Source: JBGSYJ01 sp041748075
Lineage (GTDB): Bacteria > Acidobacteriota > Thermoanaerobaculia > Gp7-AA8
Direction: 5' to 3'
NCBI GenBank assembly: GCA_041748075.1
Contig: JBGTDX010000072.1
Location: 1-14,817, forward strand
Length of the DNA stretch: 14,817 nucleotides
Positions 14,298 through 14,817 of this stretch are shown in pieces. Numbering within the stretch: position 1 is the first letter of the stretch; every line of letters begins with the position of its first letter. The notes beneath the pieces are model-generated. The model saw nothing but the letters and a program-made list of their open reading frames with translations. It was not told the origin of the DNA and searched no databases. Made by a program: the position numbers and the translations under genes.

Positions 14298-14776
14298 GGG
14301 GCCAGGTCGACGCGTCAGTGCTTCCACGCCGCATGACCGCTATCGGCAGATCACACCGTCACGCGGACCGATCTCGCCATCAGTTACTCACTCCCGCTCG
14401 CGCCATCGGCATCGTGGGGTCGTAGCTTCAGCCAGCATCGGGCATCGTGCATCGGGCATCGTGGGGTCGTAGCTTCAGCCAGCGTGGGGCATCGTGGGGT
14501 CGTAGCTTCAGCCAGAGCGTGTTCGCGCGTCGTACGTGGGGCATCGTGAGGTCGTAGCTTCAGCCAGAGCGTGTTCGCGCGTCGTAGGCTCCTCAATATT
14601 GACTTCCGCACAGGGAACGGCGGCGAGACTGTTGCGTCGCGCGCGGGTTCCCGTCCGGTTCAGCTTCAGGATTCATCGAAGGTGCCGTCGCAGACGTGTT
14701 GGTAACGGAACCTCGCGTCAAATCGCGCAAAGCTCCGCCACCGGTGAAGCAGTTCTTTTGAATTGATCGACCGCCG
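14293..14776. other. Noncoding stretch with tandem repeats
   Basis: After the TonB stop comes GGGGCCAGGTC (14298-14308, also at 1533-1543), then the degenerate repeat at 14408-14586. From about 14590 to 14776 I see no gene, RNA or clear terminator. Frames that cross the repeats are artefacts of periodic sequence. Confidence 0.6.
14408..14586. repeat. Degenerate tandem repeat array (28-bp core, four copies)
   Basis: A 28-bp core starting GGCATCGTGGGGTCGTAGCT and ending TCAGCCAG occurs at 14408-14435, 14455-14482, 14488-14515 and 14540-14567 (one substitution in the last). Start-to-start distances are 47, 33 and 52 bp. Between copies, CATCGGGCATCGTG and related units repeat. AGCGTGTTCGCGCGTCGTA occurs twice (14516-14534 and 14568-14586). 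The spacers are of unequal length and are partly repeats themselves, so this is not a CRISPR array. Confidence 0.85.
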
Positions 14777-14817
14777 CTACGCCAGAGCCAGCCGCGCCGC
14801 CGCGACGAACTGCTCGA
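14777..14817 (-). CDS. Possible 3' end of a minus-strand gene cut by the window edge
   Basis: Reading leftward from the right edge on the minus strand, one frame gives EQFVAAARLALA and then TAG at 14777-14779. The composition is like the C-terminal helix of a protein, but 12 residues are too few to identify it. It would converge on TonB copy B. Confidence 0.3.
   Translation of the reverse strand, partial: EQFVAAARLALA

Noticed and set aside
1533..14308. GGGGCCAGGTC after the stop codons of two plus-strand genes (1533-1543 and 14298-14308)
   Set aside because: An 11-bp match without further flanking similarity is too short to claim an element, although it could be a remnant of a dispersed repeat.
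14408..14586. CRISPR array
   Set aside because: Unit spacing is uneven, the spacers are themselves repeated, and no cas genes are nearby.

Overview
The window is high-GC bacterial chromosome with no rRNA, tRNA, CRISPR array or recognisable transposase. Several things point to an Acidobacteriota-like soil or environmental bacterium. These are the Oar-type TonB-dependent receptor with an N-terminal carboxypeptidase-regulatory domain, the membrane-anchored TolB-like/TPR signalling proteins (one with a winged helix), the secreted kelch, PD40 and delta-60 propeller proteins, and the glycine-repeat TonB proteins. The assignment rests on protein style only and is an inference.

Layout. (1) 2-1516 (+): the C-terminal part of a membrane-anchored TolB-like/TPR signalling protein cut by the left edge. 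(2) 1599-6228 (-): a delta-60 repeat secreted protein, a TonB protein, a small lipoprotein, a PD40 beta-propeller protein and a 64-residue RYRS-motif protein. The last three are tightly spaced with good ribosome binding sites and look like one operon. (3) 6229-6630: a divergent intergenic region holding one copy of a 128-bp repeat and a possible small ORF. (4) 6631-8199 (+): a secreted kelch-repeat protein. (5) 8273-13095 (-): a CadC-like winged-helix/TolB/TPR membrane regulator whose stop codon overlaps the start codon of an Oar-like TonB-dependent receptor (ATGA). (6) 13392-14292 (+): a 53-residue putative lipoprotein overlapping a second TonB gene, transcribed divergently from the regulator. 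(7) 14293-14817: a noncoding stretch with a degenerate tandem repeat, then perhaps the last codons of a minus-strand gene.

How the parts may work together. A receptor that needs TonB energy, its probable membrane-bound regulator and a TonB protein share one divergent promoter region. A second, about 90% identical TonB gene lies 9 kb away in inverted orientation. Three different families of exported beta-propeller-like proteins and a lipoprotein lie between them. This looks like a cell-envelope locus for sensing and importing or binding an extracellular substrate. No substrate can be named, and ExbB/ExbD are not in the window.

The most interesting noncoding signals are four. A 17-bp element is shared by the regulator/TonB and kelch upstream regions, with two further partial copies 22 bp apart. 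A 128-bp direct repeat brackets the minus-strand TonB/delta-60 segment. In the inverted TonB duplication the 5' flank is more conserved than the coding region. The small RYRS protein carries its family-like middle helix in a different reading frame from its two end motifs.
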